Shown: in pieces, positions 19,879 to 22,193 of the stretch | How positions within the stretch are numbered: the stretch's first letter is position 1 | Layout: each line of letters opens with the position of its first letter | Assembly (NCBI GenBank): GCA_013054445.1 | Contig: JAAMPI010000960.1 | Coordinates: 1-22,193, forward strand | Length of the DNA: 22,193 bases | Origin: Cudoniella acicularis | Lineage: Eukaryota > Ascomycota > Leotiomycetes > Helotiales > Helotiaceae | Direction: 5' to 3' | The notes under the pieces: generated by a model | Seen by the model: the letters and a program-made list of their open reading frames with translations, nothing else | What the model was told of the DNA's origin: nothing | Database searches by the model: none | Translations under genes and position numbers: made by a program

Positions 19879-20665
19879 CCGCAGTTAAGGCTCAACAGTG
19901 AAATAGCGAGCATAAAAGCTGGATGATGCGCCGGAGGTCTTGCTGGGCATGTTATTGCGGGGTGAGGCTTAGGGGGTTGAACTTCAGGTACACGGTCAAA
20001 CTGAAAGATTCTCTGTAATTCCAGGAATACCCTGCGTCCATCCATTGTCAGGGCCACGGAAAAAGCCAGTCTATGGCGCGGCTGAAGCACTCGAACATCG
20101 TATACGTAAGATTATCTTGTTCCAACTAGTTTTCTTTTTCCTAATGGAATGAAGTGCCCTGGTCATATATTTCCCCTTTAGCCTTCCAGCAGCGTTCATC
20201 TTCAAGGTCAGGGAGCGATGGGGGAGGATAACATTCGAAGCGTGGGAGAATCCACTAGCTCTTGAAGTGGGTTTGCAGACCGCAAGTGGGTATTTGGGTC
20301 TGTAGGTAAATAAGTCTATGAAGACACGTCTTTGTACGGGTGTTCCAGTGAAAAAGAGAAGTCTAATTGTCTGTCTAAGAAAGAGAGAAGTGCTCGAAGG
20401 AGCGAGTATTTAAGTACAAAAGCAAAGAAGCTAAGCCTGAAATAGAGGTCAGGTGACTATGACATATGTGTCTCGACGAAGTCCACTCCCTGATGTAAGA
20501 TTAGTTTAGATCCTGTCCTTATGATACAGAATTCTATTAGCACCTGCACTTTATCAGTTATGATTTAGTAATAGATGAGATTACAATGATTACTAGATAC
20601 TTTATATTAACTCACTATAACTCTATGATACATCGAAGTCGATTTATCATTAATAGAACATCTAA
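19879..20665. other. Intergenic with AT-rich end
   Basis: 3' flank of the HET gene, then sequence that becomes AT-rich from about 20500 to 20660 with no open frame of note. The missing 5' end of the protease-like gene should have been here, so the block may hold its degraded start or an unrelated mutated repeat. Confidence 0.45.
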
Positions 20666-21731
20666 TTAGTCCGATTTCTCTTCGGGAGCTTCCAACCTTT
20701 GGAGCCCAAGGGTCGAAGTATCCCTGATGGTACTCCCTTCCCAACAGTCCTGTACAGAATACCTGGGATTTGTCTATGGACAGGAAGACGAATAACGATA
20801 GGAGGACTGATATCCTATGATGGTAAATATGACTGCCTTACTGTCGGCCATGCTTTTACCAAGTCTCTAGACTTGTCGTCGGCCGACGACAATGCGTCCT
20901 GCAACACTCCAAGCCAAGATTCTGAATTCGCATTTGATCATGACAGTGACGGCGATGATGGAAATGAGGAGATTGATATTACTAGTCGAGGTCAGTTGAG
21001 ATTTCATTCAGGAAAGTGGTTTCATTTCAGAGTTAAGTTTAACGAAATATTAGCAAGCATGTCTTCAATTGCATCTATATCTCGAACGGGTGCGACAACT
21101 TCAAACTCTTCAATGAGTTCCAAGGATGAGAGTGAACACTTATTATCACCGTCGAGCACGTTTGTCCTTTTCGAAGAGGATTCGATTTCTCCTTTAACCT
21201 CCTTAGGGAATATATCTTCGACCTCTATCAAAGGATGTCAGCTTGGGCTTGACTGGGCGTTAATCGAAATATTGAACTTGAGTACCTTGAGAAACCGTCA
21301 CTCAACAAGAAGCGACGAATTGCTGAGGGGTGTTAGCCCTCGTCGTTTCGTTCAAAAACTCGAAAGGGATGCCGCGATTCTGGCAATCACGGGCTTTAGC
21401 GGCATTTTCAGAGGCAGGATATCATCGACTACCACAATGGTGAGGTTGTCACCACGTAGCACTTTCCAAGAAGTACGGACCGTGAGACTTGATAGTCTTT
21501 AAGGTAAGGATCCAATTCTGTAAATCTGCTCACTTCTAAATTTTCATAGCTCGAGGCGATTCCGGGACATGGATTGTTGATGCCACCAATCATGACCTGT
21601 TTGGACTAGTAGTTGCTGGGATTCCAGCCTCCAGGATTTTTGAGGATATACGGCAAGTAGTAAGGACCACAGAGCCGATTCAGATAGCTCGGGAGATTGA
21701 TATCCCATTTTGGGAGTCTTGGATGGATTAA
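20666..21731 (+). pseudogene. Trypsin-like serine protease gene, broken
   Basis: A frame open from 20666 to 21502, then an intron 21504-21549 (GTAAGG...CATAG, 46 nt), then an exon to TAA 21731. It reads as a chymotrypsin-fold protease of the fungal intracellular type. The His motif is in CLTVGHAF (H51 counting from the TTG at 20699), the candidate Asp is in LGLDWALIEI (D185), and the nucleophile is in ARGDSGTWIVD, created by joining the exons at 21503/21550. A Ser/Asp/Glu-rich insertion lies between His and Asp. Two defects are visible: no ATG exists in the conserved 5' part, and TAA 21500-21502 comes one base before the splice site, right in front of GDSG. A CAA codon there would have become TAA by one C-to-T change. 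No signal peptide is visible. Substrate and role are unknown. Confidence 0.7.
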
Positions 21732-22103
21732 CCCAGGAACTAGCTCGCATTATCTCACATGGCTGATCATAGTAGGCCTATTTTCCAAGTTATCCGAGAT
21801 TTCGAAGATTCCGCAGGTTCTGTATCCTCTGAAGGTTCGGATGATTAGCAAGGCTCGTAGATTTGAAAGAAAGTGGAAATTTGTTTTCACGATCTGTACT
21901 GAAAATCATCTGATATTGAGATAACTGCACAGCTCTTCAGTTTCCAGTTGTCTTCCAAGAAAAGTGGTGGTAGCTGACCACGATGGAAAAGGAAGATCTT
22001 TTATGGCACTTTGATTCGCTCATCATTGTTGGGACAACTGCCGGGTTGCGAGAACCCTAGGTTCGTCCTAAGAACTTAGTATTAGGAAGAAAAAGTGTTC
22101 CAA
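21732..22103. other. Intergenic, nothing recognised
   Basis: A 75-codon plus-strand frame (21697-21924) overlaps the end of the protease-like exon in another frame and looks like chance. Around 22060-22085 there is a partial inverted repeat around CCTAGG and CTTAG. No gene is called. Confidence 0.4.
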
Positions 22104-22193
22104 TCACTTTATCTTCTTTTGCTCCCCCACTTTCAGAAGTCTGCTAGGAGCATACTCCTCATACGCACTCTTCAACCCCAAAACCCTCCCCAA
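22104..22193 (-). CDS. Possible 3' end of a gene cut by the right edge
   Basis: On the minus strand a frame open from the window edge ends at TGA 22106-22104. Its 29 residues (SAYEEYAPSRLLKVGEQKK in the middle) have the charged, balanced composition of a protein C-terminus. No family is recognised and chance openness is not excluded. If real, its gene would run convergently towards the protease remnant. Confidence 0.35.
   Translation of the reverse strand: MGRVLGLKSAYEEYAPSRLLKVGEQKKIK

Overview
The window reads as nuclear DNA of a filamentous ascomycete (Pezizomycotina), most likely a Leotiomycete or close relative. The reasons are short spliceosomal introns (about 46-75 nt, one of 127 nt) with GTRNGY donors and CTRAC-like branch sites, monocistronic genes on both strands, and families typical of such fungi: Zn2Cys6 regulator, bZIP-ankyrin protein, HET-domain protein and F-box-like proteins. 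The exact species cannot be read from the sequence.

Left part (1-9.4 kb). A possible gene end lies at the left edge, followed by about 2.8 kb with no convincing gene. Three minus-strand genes follow, which I reconstructed by joining exons across frames: a 246-aa bZIP-ankyrin protein (3782-2939, three exons), a complete 605-aa Zn2Cys6 transcription factor (7862-5586, eight exons, with the zinc cluster split over exons 1-3) and a 311-aa F-box-like protein with a very acidic tail (9370-8372, two exons). A 320-bp MITE-like element with terminal inverted repeats and many copies of a 10-bp palindrome sits upstream of the bZIP gene.

Middle (9.4-14.6 kb). An unrecognised plus-strand gene is interrupted by an in-frame TGA. 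An intact two-exon FAD-dependent monooxygenase (434 aa) follows, with paired CACGTGAC sites upstream. After it comes a clear minus-strand pseudogene of a fungal single-pass membrane protein, carrying four nonsense codons.

Right part (14.6-22.2 kb). An AT-rich block leads into a broken F-box/DUF7730-like gene. A large intact single-exon HET-domain protein with a hydrophobic, probably membrane-embedded N-terminus comes next. Then there is a second AT-rich block and the remains of a trypsin-like serine protease gene: His, Asp and GDSG Ser are present, but there is no start codon and a TAA lies just before its intron. A possible minus-strand gene end is at the right edge.

The genes do not form a pathway. 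This is an accessory neighbourhood: one intact monooxygenase and regulators on the left, and on the right a HET protein surrounded by decaying genes, including a protease-like one. The HET/protease pairing and the membrane-anchored HET architecture are the most interesting points for self/non-self recognition biology.
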